Shown: positions 35,878-44,294 of the stretch, piece after piece
Position numbering within the stretch: the stretch's first letter is position 1
Layout of the letters: the number at the start of each line of letters is the position of its first letter
Notes under the pieces: generated by a model
Databases searched by the model: none
Seen by the model: only the letters and a program-made list of their open reading frames with translations
What the model was told of the DNA's origin: nothing
Assembly (NCBI GenBank): GCA_016712465.1
Contig: JADJQZ010000001.1
Span: 558,001-622,000, forward strand
DNA: 64,000 nt
Direction of reading: 5' to 3'
DNA from: Candidatus Obscuribacter sp.
Lineage (GTDB): Bacteria > Cyanobacteriota > Vampirovibrionia > Obscuribacterales > Obscuribacteraceae
Made by a program: the position numbers and the translations under genes

Positions 35878-35904
35878 AAGGGCAGCGCCGTTTCGGGTTA
35901 CAAT
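35874..35904 (+). promoter_or_regulatory. Possible sigma-70-like promoter
   Basis: TTGAAA (35874-35879) and TACAAT (35899-35904) with a 19-base spacer. The -10 matches five of six consensus bases but the spacing is long. It would drive the Gly-rich protein gene at 35989. Confidence 0.35.
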
Positions 35905-35988
35905 TGCTCGCAGATAGGAATTGGAGGCTCTTGAGAGGGTCTCTCCCTTCGAATTCGGCTTATTTCATTACTTTGGAGTGCTTGGCAG

Positions 35989-37209
35989 ATGAAGAAGAAG
36001 CAAATGATGGTTCTGGCGGTTACTTTGACGTTGTCAGCAGCCCTCAGTCTGCCTGTAGTCCCGGCCGGGGCTCAGGGGCAGACCACACCTCAGGTTTATG
36101 TGGTCAATTTGCAGGTCGTGCAAAACCCTGACGGCAGTCAGAGCGTCGTCACACCCAAAGGTGACCTGGCCCCCCTGCCCGGCGGCGGTGTGAACGGTGC
36201 CGTGGCTCAAATTTATATGGGTGCTCAGGGCGGCTACTGGTATACCGACCGTAACGGTCAGACCATCGATCTGGCTCCGGCTGTGCAGCAGTTGAAAGCA
36301 CGCCGGGAAGGTCTGCAAAGAGCCAGTGCCGATCAGGTTCCACAGTACGCGCCCAATCCCTACAGCCAGCCGAGCCAGTCGCAGAGTCAGACTCAGAGTC
36401 AGTCATCGGGCTCTTCCGGCAGCTCCGCCCTGGGGACAGGTCTGGCAGCCGCTGCCGGCGCCGGTCTCGGTGCCATGGCCGGGACAGCCATGACCCATGG
36501 TTATTACAATGCTCCCTACGGCACTCCCATGTATTACGGGGCTAATGGCAATCCCTATTACTGGGGCGGCGATAATCAGCCGCTGCAAAACTTGAACGAA
36601 AATCAGCAAGTTGCTCTTTACAATAGCCGCCAGGTTAAAAACCAGCAGCAGGCGGCCATGGTGCAGGGACGCCAGGAGACCCAGCAAGCGGCCATCAGTC
36701 AGACCGGCACCAACCAGGCCCAGAGGCAGGCCGCTTACACTGCCAATAATACGCCCGCTTATGCGCAGGGCGCCGGTGCCCATGCCGATCTGCAAAAACA
36801 GCAACAGTGGTATCAGCAGCAAATGTCCCAGAATCCCCAGCGCTTTGCCGGTCAAAACGAGAATCCCTTCGTCAACAGAGACGGCGGCTCCGGTGGTCGT
36901 TTCGGCGGTGCTTCCGCTGATGCTTCCGAGCGCGGCGCTCAGGGTGGCGGTCGTTTCGGCGGCGGTGAAGGCGCTCAGGGCGGCGGTCGTTTCGGCGGCG
37001 GTGAAGGCGGTCAGGGCGGCGGTCGTTTCGGCGGCGGTGAAGGCGCTCAGGGCGGCGGTCGGTTCGGCGGCGGTGAAGGCGCTCAGGCTGGCGGTCGTTT
37101 CGGCGGTGGCGAGGGCGCATCACGCTTTGGCGGCGGCGAAGGCGGTTCGCGCTTTGGTGGCGGCCAGGCCGGTGGTCGTTTCGGCGGCGGCGGCAGACGG
37201 GGTAGATAA
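35989..37209 (+). CDS. Exported Gln/Gly-rich repeat protein
   Basis: A signal peptide (MVLAVTLTLSAALSLPVVPA then GAQG) is followed by a beta-rich region (residues 30-105), a Gln/Ser-rich stretch (SQPSQSQSQTQSQSSGSS), a Gly/Ala helix-like segment and a Gln/Asn-rich part. The last 90 residues are tandem units of about GAQGGGRFGGGE. The composition resembles RGG-type and biofilm- or surface-associated disordered proteins. No enzymatic domain is visible. It is followed by a strong terminator. Confidence 0.75.
   Translation: MKKKQMMVLAVTLTLSAALSLPVVPAGAQGQTTPQVYVVNLQVVQNPDGSQSVVTPKGDLAPLPGGGVNGAVAQIYMGAQGGYWYTDRNGQTIDLAPAVQQLKARREGLQRASADQVPQYAPNPYSQPSQSQSQTQSQSSGSSGSSALGTGLAAAAGAGLGAMAGTAMTHGYYNAPYGTPMYYGANGNPYYWGGDNQPLQNLNENQQVALYNSRQVKNQQQAAMVQGRQETQQAAISQTGTNQAQRQAAYTANNTPAYAQGAGAHADLQKQQQWYQQQMSQNPQRFAGQNENPFVNRDGGSGGRFGGASADASERGAQGGGRFGGGEGAQGGGRFGGGEGGQGGGRFGGGEGAQGGGRFGGGEGAQAGGRFGGGEGASRFGGGEGGSRFGGGQAGGRFGGGGRRGR
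36934..37194 (+). repeat. Tandem 36-base repeat coding for GAQGGGRFGGGE
   Basis: Five near-identical 36-base units followed by shorter degenerate copies, all in frame. Differences between units are mostly single bases (GCT/GGT at the second codon). The repeats are part of the gene at 35989 and could vary in number between strains. Confidence 0.85.
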
Positions 37210-37248
37210 ACGCCCGGGCTGACCAGCCAGGGGCTGCAAAATTGAGGA

Positions 37249-37286
37249 CGGCTCGCCATTATCCATGATGGCGAGCCGCTTTCTTT
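37249..37286. terminator. Intrinsic terminator between convergent genes
   Basis: CGGCTCGCCAT (37249-37259) pairs perfectly with ATGGCGAGCCG (37268-37278) across eight bases, followed by CTTTCTTT. It lies between the Gly-rich protein gene and the converging glycogen phosphorylase gene. Confidence 0.7.
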
Positions 37287-37304
37287 GCCGTCAGTTTTGC
37301 TGGT

Positions 37305-39830
37305 TTAACGTTTTACCGTCAGACCGGCGTCGTGCTGGCTGTATTCTTGCAACTCAATGCGCACCGGCTCAACTTTCCAGATATCCCGGCAATACTCCTG
37401 GATGGAGCGGTCGGAGGAAAACTTGCCCATGCGTGCCACATTATAGATAGACTTGCGGGTCCACTCCTCTTGCTTCTTGAAGGCGCTACCGACTGCCATC
37501 TGGGCATCCAGGTAGGAAGCGAAATCAGCCAGGACCATAAACTGATCCTGGTAGAGCAGGTTGTCCAGCAAAGGCTTGAATAGATCCCGATCGCCCCGGG
37601 AAAAATGACCGGAGCCAAGAATATCGATGACGGCCTTGAGTTGATGATTGGCCTCGTAAAAGGAGCGCGGGTTGTAACCGGAGGCTCTCAGTGCCGCCGC
37701 TTCATCGGCGTTCATGCCGAAAAGGAAGAAGTTCTCGGCACCGGCTTCTTCTCTGATTTCGATATTGGCACCATCGAGGGTGCCGATCGTGACGGCGCCG
37801 TTCAGCGCAAACTTCATATTACCCGTACCGGAGGCTTCCTTGCCGGCTAGCGATACCTGTTCGCTCAAGTCGGCGGCCGGGTAAACCCTTTGCCCGAGGG
37901 TGACATTGAAGTCAGGCAGATAGGCCACCTTGATGATCTGGCTGACATGGGGATCGTTGTTGACTACTTCGGCAATGGAGTTTATCAGTTTGATAATCAG
38001 CTTGGCCATGTAATAGCCGGGAGCGGCCTTGCCGCCGAAAATGAAGGTGCGCGGCTGAATATCCAGCTTGGGATTTTCCTTCAGTAAATTGTATAGTGCC
38101 ACTATATGCAGTGCGCTGAGGTGCTGGCGCTTGTATTCGTGGATGCGTTTGACTTGTATGTCAAAAAGGGAATCAGGATCTACCTTCAGGTCGAGGCGGT
38201 GCTGAATCCAGTCGGCCAGCCGCTTTTTGTTGTTGGCTTTGACGGTGCGCCATTCTTTGCGAAATTCCGGGTCTTCTACATGCTTTTCCAGGCGCTTCAG
38301 TTGGCTAAGATCTTTCACCCAGTCGCTGCCGATGCGGCTGTCTATCAGGCGGGACAGCCCGGGGTTAGCCAGGCGCATCCAGCGGCGCGGTGTGACGCCG
38401 TTGGTTTTGTTGTTGAATTTCTCCGGCGCGATATGATAAAAGTCGGCCAGGGTGTGTCGTTTTAACAGCTCCGTATGCAAGGCGGCGACGCCGTTTATGG
38501 AGTGGCTGCCCACTGAAGCTAAATTGGCCATGCGTATATAACGTTCGCCGCTCTCGTCGATGATGGACAGTCTGGCAATCAGACCTTCATCGCCGGGAAA
38601 ACGAATTCTCACCTGGTTGAGGAAACGCTGGTTGATTTCGTAAATGATTTCCAGATGTCTGGGCAGTACTTCCTGGAATAAGGCTATGGGCCAACGTTCC
38701 AGCGCTTCCGGTAGGAGCGTGTGGTTGGTATAGGCCATGGTTGCCGTGGTTATCTGCCAGGCTTCATCCCAGTCAATACCGTGCACATCCACCAGGAGCC
38801 GCATCAACTCGGCGATGGCTATGGAGGGATGGGTGTCATTCAATTGCACGGCAAATTTCTTGTGGAAGTTATGCAGGCTGTCACCTTCAAAAAGGTGTAT
38901 GCGAATCATGTCTTGCAGGGAGCAAGAGACAAAGAAATACTGCTGCTCCAGGCGTAGTTTCTTGCCCTGGGAAGAATTGTCGTTGGGGTAGAGAATTTTG
39001 GAAATCGTCTCGGAGGCGATTTTTTCGGAGACGGCGCCGGCATAGTCGCCATGATTGAAGGCTTGCAGATTGAGCGACTCAGGCGCTTCCGCCTTCCACA
39101 GTCTCAGGTCGTTGGCCGTATTGTTGTTGTAGCCGGGGATGGGCGTATCGTAGGGCACACCGGTGACGGTACGCTCCGGCACCCAGTCGACGCGATAGCG
39201 CCCCATGGCGTCAGTGTACTGCCTGGTGTAACCGCCGAAGTGTACCGGCACGGCTCCGTGGGGGCGCACAATCTCCCAGGGATTGCCGTAGCGCAGCCAT
39301 TTGTCGGTGATTTCCACCTGCCAGCCGTCCTTTATTTCCTGGTCGAAGATGCCGAATTCATAGCGTATGCCGTAACCGATGGCGGGAATTTCCAGGCTGG
39401 CCAGGGAATCCAGATAGCAGGCCGCCAGTCTGCCCAGACCGCCGTTGCCCAGCCCCGGCTCCTCTTCCTCTTCGATAAGGTCTTGCATGGTCAGCCCGGA
39501 CTCTTTGAGAGCCTTTTCGAAGTGCTCTTCCACGCCCATGTTGAGCATGGCATTGCCCAGATGCGGTCCCATGAGAAATTCCGCCGACATGTAGCAGACC
39601 ACGCGCACATCCTTCTTGAGATAAGTCTGCACGGTATTGAGCCAGCGTTGCAGCAGGCGGTCGCGCACGGTATAGGCAAGCATCATGTAATAGTCGTGCT
39701 TGTTGGCTATGGCCGTGTACTTGCCTTGCTGGTAGTAAAGATTGTCGGCCAGTGCCCGCCTTAATGTGGGAATGCTCAGCCCGGTGCGGTCGTCTTCCAC
39801 GGCATTGTTAATGCAGGCGGTCTTGTCCAT
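37305..39830 (-). CDS. glgP: Glycogen/maltodextrin phosphorylase
   Basis: The protein is 841 residues, the usual length for the family. It has the GT35 features: YYMSAEFLMGPHLGNAMLN-type start region, EEPGLGNGGLGRLAACYLDS, NDTHPSIAIAELMR, NGVTPRRWM, VKRIHEYKRQHL and the pyridoxal-phosphate lysine K673 in GTGNMKFALNGA. It releases glucose-1-phosphate from alpha-1,4-glucan, so the cell probably stores glycogen. No allosteric extension is visible. It is divergent from the ScpB-like gene at 39932 across about 100 bases that must hold both promoters. Confidence 0.95.
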   Translation of the reverse strand: MDKTACINNAVEDDRTGLSIPTLRRALADNLYYQQGKYTAIANKHDYYMMLAYTVRDRLLQRWLNTVQTYLKKDVRVVCYMSAEFLMGPHLGNAMLNMGVEEHFEKALKESGLTMQDLIEEEEEPGLGNGGLGRLAACYLDSLASLEIPAIGYGIRYEFGIFDQEIKDGWQVEITDKWLRYGNPWEIVRPHGAVPVHFGGYTRQYTDAMGRYRVDWVPERTVTGVPYDTPIPGYNNNTANDLRLWKAEAPESLNLQAFNHGDYAGAVSEKIASETISKILYPNDNSSQGKKLRLEQQYFFVSCSLQDMIRIHLFEGDSLHNFHKKFAVQLNDTHPSIAIAELMRLLVDVHGIDWDEAWQITTATMAYTNHTLLPEALERWPIALFQEVLPRHLEIIYEINQRFLNQVRIRFPGDEGLIARLSIIDESGERYIRMANLASVGSHSINGVAALHTELLKRHTLADFYHIAPEKFNNKTNGVTPRRWMRLANPGLSRLIDSRIGSDWVKDLSQLKRLEKHVEDPEFRKEWRTVKANNKKRLADWIQHRLDLKVDPDSLFDIQVKRIHEYKRQHLSALHIVALYNLLKENPKLDIQPRTFIFGGKAAPGYYMAKLIIKLINSIAEVVNNDPHVSQIIKVAYLPDFNVTLGQRVYPAADLSEQVSLAGKEASGTGNMKFALNGAVTIGTLDGANIEIREEAGAENFFLFGMNADEAAALRASGYNPRSFYEANHQLKAVIDILGSGHFSRGDRDLFKPLLDNLLYQDQFMVLADFASYLDAQMAVGSAFKKQEEWTRKSIYNVARMGKFSSDRSIQEYCRDIWKVEPVRIELQEYSQHDAGLTVKR

Positions 39831-39931
39831 GTTTTGGCCTCTCTGGCTCGGGAAGGGAGTGATTATATATCTTTCTCGGTTTACAAGACTATAAAATTGA
39901 CTATGCGCAAAATTCAGAGGGCAAAAGAGTC

Positions 39932-40723
39932 ATGGACGCCAACACGGCTTCGGTTGTAAGTACTAACATACGCGGCAAGATTGGCATTATTACCATCTGC
40001 AATCAGAAGAAGCGCAATGCCCTCAGTAAGGCGGTTCTCGATGGTATCTGCCTGGCCCTCTCGGAATTTGAGCGCAGCCGGGTGACGGTGGCCGTGCTCA
40101 GGGCGGAAGCCGGCAGTCAGGTCTGGTCGGCCGGTCATGACATTTCCGAATTGCCCCTGCATACCGATCCCCTGGGCTTCTTTGATCCACTTGAGGCGGC
40201 CCTGAGAGCCGTGCAGAACTTCCCCGGACCGGTGCTGGCCATGGTGGAAGGCACGGTCTGGGGCGGCGCTTGCGACCTGGCTTTTACCTGCGACATTCTT
40301 ATCGGCGAACCGGGTTCTTCTTTTGCCATTACACCGGTGAAACTGGGGCTGCCTTACAACGCTTCCGGCATCATGCACTTTATCAATCGTGTGGGCTTGA
40401 ACATAGCCAAGGAAATGTTCTTCACCGCCGACCCGATCAAGGCTGAACGCGCTTTGAACCTGGGTATTCTCAATCACCTGGTGCCAAAGCCGGAGCTTGA
40501 AAGTTTCACCTTGGCCATGGCTGAGCGCATGGCTTCTCATTCTGCCTTGAGTATCTCGGTGATTAAAGAACAGTTCAGGCTCTTGACCAATGCCCATGCC
40601 ATTACCCCTGAGTCTTTTGAGATGATTCAGGGTATGCGTCGCAAGGTTTATTTGAGCCATGATTACGCGGAAGGCATCAAAGCTTTTATGGAAAAACGCG
40701 CGCCTGTGTTCGAAGGGAATTGA
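39932..40723 (+). CDS. scpB: Methylmalonyl-CoA decarboxylase (ScpB-like crotonase)
   Basis: The protein is 263 residues, a crotonase-fold protein closely resembling E. coli ScpB (YgfG): SAGHDISELP, MVEGTVWGGACDLA, ITPVKLGLPYN, FTADPIKAERALNLGILNH, IQGMRRKVYLS and AEGIKAFMEKR are all ScpB-like. ScpB converts methylmalonyl-CoA to propionyl-CoA. In E. coli it belongs to a succinate-to-propionate cycle with ScpA and ScpC, neither of which is in the window. The downstream DUF1460 gene starts across its stop codon. The family call is firm; the physiological direction is inference. Confidence 0.85.
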   Translation: MDANTASVVSTNIRGKIGIITICNQKKRNALSKAVLDGICLALSEFERSRVTVAVLRAEAGSQVWSAGHDISELPLHTDPLGFFDPLEAALRAVQNFPGPVLAMVEGTVWGGACDLAFTCDILIGEPGSSFAITPVKLGLPYNASGIMHFINRVGLNIAKEMFFTADPIKAERALNLGILNHLVPKPELESFTLAMAERMASHSALSISVIKEQFRLLTNAHAITPESFEMIQGMRRKVYLSHDYAEGIKAFMEKRAPVFEGN

Positions 40724-40725
40724 TT

Positions 40726-41640
40726 TTGTCTGATTGCGATAAGTGCTCAAGACGCAGCTTCCTGACCGGTGCTCTCACTTCGGTTCTGCTGCTCGCCTGC
40801 GGAGCCGAGGCTGTGGCGGCCGAGAGGGAGCTTCCCCACTTTACCGGCAAAGAGGTTCTGGAGCGCATCCTTGCCAGGGCTCGGCAAGGTAATTGGCAGC
40901 TTTTGCCTATGTCTGAACTGATGGGTAAGGTGGCCTGCGAATTTCTTGGTACGCCTTATAAAGCCTTTACCCTGGAGCTTTCCCGCTCAGCTGAGATCGT
41001 CAGCGCTAATTTGAAATATCTTGATTGTGTGACCTTCTTCGAGACCACCCTGGCCTTGAGCCGTCTGATCAAATTAGGCGGCAGCAGCGCCGCCGATCTG
41101 CTCAAGCAAATTGCCTTGCTGCGCTATTATGGTGGCGCCGCCGGTGACTTCAGCACGCGCCTGCATTATACGAGCGGCTGGTTTATCGATAACCAGCGCA
41201 AAGGGGTGGTGCGATTGCTGGATAACTTACCGGGTGCCATGCCGTTTTTACCGCAGGTGAATTTCATGAGTACCCATCCTTCAGCTTATCCCCAGCTTGC
41301 CGATGCGCAACTGGTTGAGAAGATCAAGGCGCGGGAAGAGGCTCTCAATCGGGAGCAACTTAGCTACGTGCCTCTGGCTAAGCTTGCCGGTGTGGAGCCT
41401 TTTTTGCAGAGCGGCGATATCGTCGGCGTCTGTACGCGGCTTTCGGGGCTGGATATAGAACATACCGGTCTGGTGCTGCGTCAGGGCCGGGGCAGTTCTT
41501 CGTCGGTGCATTTTATGGATGCTTCTTCGCGCAAGCGCAATATGAAAGTGGTGATCGAACCCGGCCCCTTGAGTCGGGCTTTCAACTGGTCTTCGCAGTT
41601 GACCGGCGTGGTTTTTGCCCGCCCGCTGGAGCCCAAATAG
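40726..41640 (+). CDS. Tat-exported DUF1460 (NlpC/P60-like) protein
   Basis: The N-terminus has a twin-arginine motif SRRSFLTGA followed by a hydrophobic stretch, so Tat export is likely. The mature part matches DUF1460: LGTPYKAFTLE, catalytic-type LDCVTFFET with Cys, LHYTSGWF and HTGLVLRQG with His. The family has an NlpC/P60-like fold and is thought to cleave peptidoglycan amide bonds. I chose TTG 40726 because AAGGGA lies seven bases upstream; another TTG at 40720 overlaps the ScpB stop. Both are non-ATG starts. It is co-transcribed with the ScpB-like gene. Confidence 0.8.
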   Translation: MSDCDKCSRRSFLTGALTSVLLLACGAEAVAAERELPHFTGKEVLERILARARQGNWQLLPMSELMGKVACEFLGTPYKAFTLELSRSAEIVSANLKYLDCVTFFETTLALSRLIKLGGSSAADLLKQIALLRYYGGAAGDFSTRLHYTSGWFIDNQRKGVVRLLDNLPGAMPFLPQVNFMSTHPSAYPQLADAQLVEKIKAREEALNREQLSYVPLAKLAGVEPFLQSGDIVGVCTRLSGLDIEHTGLVLRQGRGSSSSVHFMDASSRKRNMKVVIEPGPLSRAFNWSSQLTGVVFARPLEPK

Positions 41641-42045
41641 TCAGTCGAAACGTGGCTTGAACTGCTCATCTACAGGAATCTGATAGCCGTTGGCCAGGCG
41701 ATTGGTTTCGTTGGCCAGCCCCACTACGGCAAGCAATTCGCCGTACATTTCATCGGTCATGCCTTTGGCCCTTGCCGCAGCCGTATGGGAATGGATGCAG
41801 TACTCACAGTTGTTGGTGACACTGACCGCCACATAGATCATTTCTTTGGTGAGTGGATCAATTGCTCCCGGCGCCATCACTTGTTTGACATTGCTCCAGA
41901 TGCGCAGCATAGTGGCGGGAGAACTGGCCAGAACCTTCCAGAAGTTGTTGATCCAATTGCTTTTGCGCAGTTCTTTGATCTCGTCAAAAACGGTTTGCAC
42001 CTCCGGTGGTGCGGCCCCGTCTTCCACCATTTTTACCATCACCAT
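41641..42045 (-). CDS. AhpD-like carboxymuconolactone decarboxylase family protein
   Basis: The protein is 134 residues with the AhpD-type core: PLTKEMIYVAVSVTNNC then Cys80-E-Y-Cys83-I-H-S-His87, the C-x-x-C-x-x-x-H motif of thiol peroxidase-like members. It probably reduces peroxides or disulfides with an unknown partner. The exported thioredoxin gene lies 18 bases upstream on the same strand, so the two are likely one operon. It converges directly on the DUF1460 gene, with adjacent stop codons and no room for a terminator. Compare the related gene at 57563, where TGA stands in place of the second Cys. Confidence 0.85.
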   Translation of the reverse strand: MVMVKMVEDGAAPPEVQTVFDEIKELRKSNWINNFWKVLASSPATMLRIWSNVKQVMAPGAIDPLTKEMIYVAVSVTNNCEYCIHSHTAAARAKGMTDEMYGELLAVVGLANETNRLANGYQIPVDEQFKPRFD

Positions 42046-42063
42046 AGCTTTTCTCCTGCTCGT

Positions 42064-42576
42064 CTAGTTATTGGCGGAGTCTAGAATGGCAGCCAGTTCC
42101 GATTTGGAAATCATACCTGTAACTTCGTTGACTATCTTGCCGTTCTTAAAGACCTTCAGGGCCGGGATGCCCCGTATCTCATATTTGGCCGCCAACTCTT
42201 GATTCTCGTCTACGTCTACCTTGCAGACAGTTATTTTGCCGCTGTATTCTCCGGCCAACTCTTCCAAGATGGGAGCCATGGCCCGGCAGGGTCCGCACCA
42301 GGACGCATAGAAATCAACCAGCACCGGCTCTTTCGCTTCCAACACGTCGGCTTTGAAGCTCTGCGAGTTGGAGTGTTTGACGATGCCTTTGGCTGTGCCT
42401 TCCTTGTTTTCGGATTTCTCTTCTTTGCCGGGCAAGTCGGCTTTCTCGGATTTGGGATCGGGTGGGTTTGACTCTCTGGCTGCTTCGTTTTGGGCTTTTG
42501 ATTGCAGGCAGACTGCCCCGAAGGCGAGAGAGCCCGTGAGCACGGCTGCGATGGTAATTAGTATCGACTTATTCAT
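42064..42576 (-). CDS. Exported thioredoxin
   Basis: ATG 42576 has GGGAG about six bases upstream; a longer frame begins at 42630. An N-terminal hydrophobic helix (ILITIAAVLTGSLAFGAVCL) is followed by a charged linker of about 45 residues and a full thioredoxin domain with WCGPC (Cys94, Cys97), FKADVLEAKEPVLVDFYASW and IRGIPALKVFKNGK with the cis-Pro. It is probably periplasmic or membrane-tethered. It would keep cysteines of exported proteins reduced, or support the adjacent AhpD-like protein. The domain call is certain and the partner is inferred. Confidence 0.9.
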   Translation of the reverse strand: MNKSILITIAAVLTGSLAFGAVCLQSKAQNEAARESNPPDPKSEKADLPGKEEKSENKEGTAKGIVKHSNSQSFKADVLEAKEPVLVDFYASWCGPCRAMAPILEELAGEYSGKITVCKVDVDENQELAAKYEIRGIPALKVFKNGKIVNEVTGMISKSELAAILDSANN

Positions 42577-42650
42577 GGCTGACTCCCGACCGAATGATCT
42601 TTCATAGATATGATTCACACAGTATAACAAGGTTGCGCCGGCAACTAGTA

Positions 42651-42712
42651 AAAAGAGAAACCCCGCCTGCCCCTCCCTCGGAATTTAATTGCCGATGCGG
42701 GGCTTCTCTTTT
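42651..42712 (-). terminator. Terminator after the HEAT-like gene
   Basis: AAAAGAGAAACCCCGC (42651-42666) and GCGGGGCTTCTCTTTT (42697-42712) pair over 16 bases with one mismatch. On the minus strand the structure ends in a U tract. Confidence 0.8.
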
Positions 42713-42733
42713 CGGTCGCAAAGCACCGCTTAT

Positions 42734-43252
42734 CTAACTTGCCAGTCTCCTCAAAGCGGGAGTGAATTCTCCCTGCCGGGAGTCTTCTTTGCGGGACGGG
42801 CAGGCCACTGTCAGAGTATTGTCTACAAGACAGGCGGGCAGGACCGAAACCCAATTCTTGCGCCTTTCCACAACAGTCCTGAGGGTTTTCCAGGCTCTTT
42901 CGGATACATATGGATTGTCATCCTGCGTCAGTTGGTGCAGTTTGTGCAATTCCAGATGGGGATTCTCAGCCAGTTCCAGTCGCACTTCAGGGCATTCGTC
43001 ATGGAGTAGAATTTCCAGGATGATGGCCGGCAGGCATTTTCTGCCCGAAAGTGAGATTCGCACCTCCGGATGCGGATCTTTAGCCAGGCTGTAAAGGAGC
43101 TGGATGGAGGCGTGGGGGTGTTCGGCTACCCTGGCACGCACCCGGTAGTGTCCATGACTGGCCAGCTTTTTGATTTCCTGGGCCGGAAGGTTGAACTGTG
43201 CTGCCCTTATGTAGTCTTTATGCCAGCCTGGCTGAGTTGTGATTTGATGCAT
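42734..43252 (-). CDS. HEAT/leucine-rich-variant repeat protein
   Basis: The protein is 172 residues with repeated units in which a helix pair is separated by a proline: EIKKLASHGHYRVRARVAEH, LLYSLAKDPHPEVRISL, ILLHDECPEVRLELAENPH. This is the pattern of HEAT or LRV repeats, which bind other proteins. The spacing between units is about 22-25 residues. There is no signal peptide, so it is probably cytoplasmic. The partner is unknown. It stands alone on its strand and is followed by a strong terminator. Confidence 0.75.
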   Translation of the reverse strand: MHQITTQPGWHKDYIRAAQFNLPAQEIKKLASHGHYRVRARVAEHPHASIQLLYSLAKDPHPEVRISLSGRKCLPAIILEILLHDECPEVRLELAENPHLELHKLHQLTQDDNPYVSERAWKTLRTVVERRKNWVSVLPACLVDNTLTVACPSRKEDSRQGEFTPALRRLAS

Positions 43253-43736
43253 GGTTAGATGCCTCCGGGAGTTGCTCTCAAGGAAGGAACGGTTGAATCA
43301 TGTCGGGGTCGTGGCTGTGCAATGCGGCAGCCTTCCGGAGCCGTGCTTGAGAGCTGGTTGAGAATTACTTGGTCGATTTTTCGCTTTGCCGGTCGGATCG
43401 CTGGACTTTGGCCTTAGATGCAGCCGGTTGTCGATAACGGTTTCACTGTTTTCATTATTGGGCCGGTTTGTTTCCGTGTTGTGATCAAACTTGAGGACCG
43501 ACCATTCGTGTAACTAGTTTGTAGAAATTGAGAGTTAGCATTGAAAATGGGCACTGCCTGAGAATTTAAAATAAATCTCTTCTCTATATACGTGGTCCCA
43601 CCATTTCTCGAAAGCCGATTTCACGAGAAATTTACTAGAGCTGAACAATGATAGAATAGCCCGCAATTTGCGAGGCAATTCCTGCTTGCGAAGGAGACAA
43701 GTCCGACTTTTTCCCGACCTCACCCTGAGGAACGCC
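43253..43736. other. 484-base divergent region with a structured segment
   Basis: No credible gene was seen. GCTCTCAAG (43274-43282) pairs perfectly with CTTGAGAGC (43346-43354), enclosing a smaller GGCTG/CAGCC stem, which gives a possible branched structure of about 80 bases. GAGG before ATG 43737 is the ribosome binding site of the next gene. Confidence 0.5.
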
Positions 43737-44294
43737 ATGTCTTTTGATTTACCTCTTCTTACTACCGAATCCATCATCTACGGCGCCGCTCTCGCTGGCG
43801 GGCTGTGGTTGGTTTATCCGCGCCTGGCCAACTTCATCGAGTACCGTGTCTTGAGCCAGGTGGTGAAAGCCGTTACCGGGCACAGTACCCTGCGCCCTCG
43901 CGCTATCCGCGTTGGGGAGAATCTGAGCAATTCCTATGATTCCGTCAAGCGTGCGCTGGCTTCTCGCAATAACGCTCAGCGCTGGCAGATTCGCCAGGTG
44001 CGCTTTGAAGAGCCAATAGAGAAGGCCATTCGTCTGGAAGGTCTGTCGGTTCTCAAGGAAACGCCGGAAGAGGAAATGGAGCGCATTAAGAAAGGCGGTA
44101 AACGTCATTCCAATTCCTTGCGCATTCAAGTGGACATAACCGAGACCATACAGGGCACCCAGGTGTCATGGAAGTTCCTGCCCGAGGACGAGCGTTATTT
44201 CAATCAACGTTTGCAGGTAATGGATGCCAGCACATCACTTCTACTTTTGCGGACTAATTTCAACATCATTCGAGAACTGGGCCTGACCGGCTAG
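43737..44294 (+). CDS. Membrane-anchored protein, unknown
   Basis: ATG 43737 has GAGG six bases upstream; an upstream alternative at 43668 would add basic, non-conserved sequence. The N-terminal helix (SIIYGAALAGGLWLVYP) anchors a soluble domain with long helices and strands (VDITETIQGTQVSWKFLPED). No enzymatic motif is visible. The stop codon shares the palindrome CTAG with the stop of the convergent gene, so the two coding regions overlap by four bases. I do not recognise a family. Confidence 0.6.
   Translation: MSFDLPLLTTESIIYGAALAGGLWLVYPRLANFIEYRVLSQVVKAVTGHSTLRPRAIRVGENLSNSYDSVKRALASRNNAQRWQIRQVRFEEPIEKAIRLEGLSVLKETPEEEMERIKKGGKRHSNSLRIQVDITETIQGTQVSWKFLPEDERYFNQRLQVMDASTSLLLLRTNFNIIRELGLTG

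Noticed and set aside
36872..37123. Arg/His-rich minus-strand frame in the Gly-rich repeat
   Set aside because: It is the reverse reading of the tandem array.
36940..37190. CRISPR-like array
   Set aside because: The units are contiguous and in frame, with no spacers.
43535..43777. 80-codon minus-strand frame
   Set aside because: It overlaps the well-supported start of the gene at 43737 and lacks a ribosome binding site.
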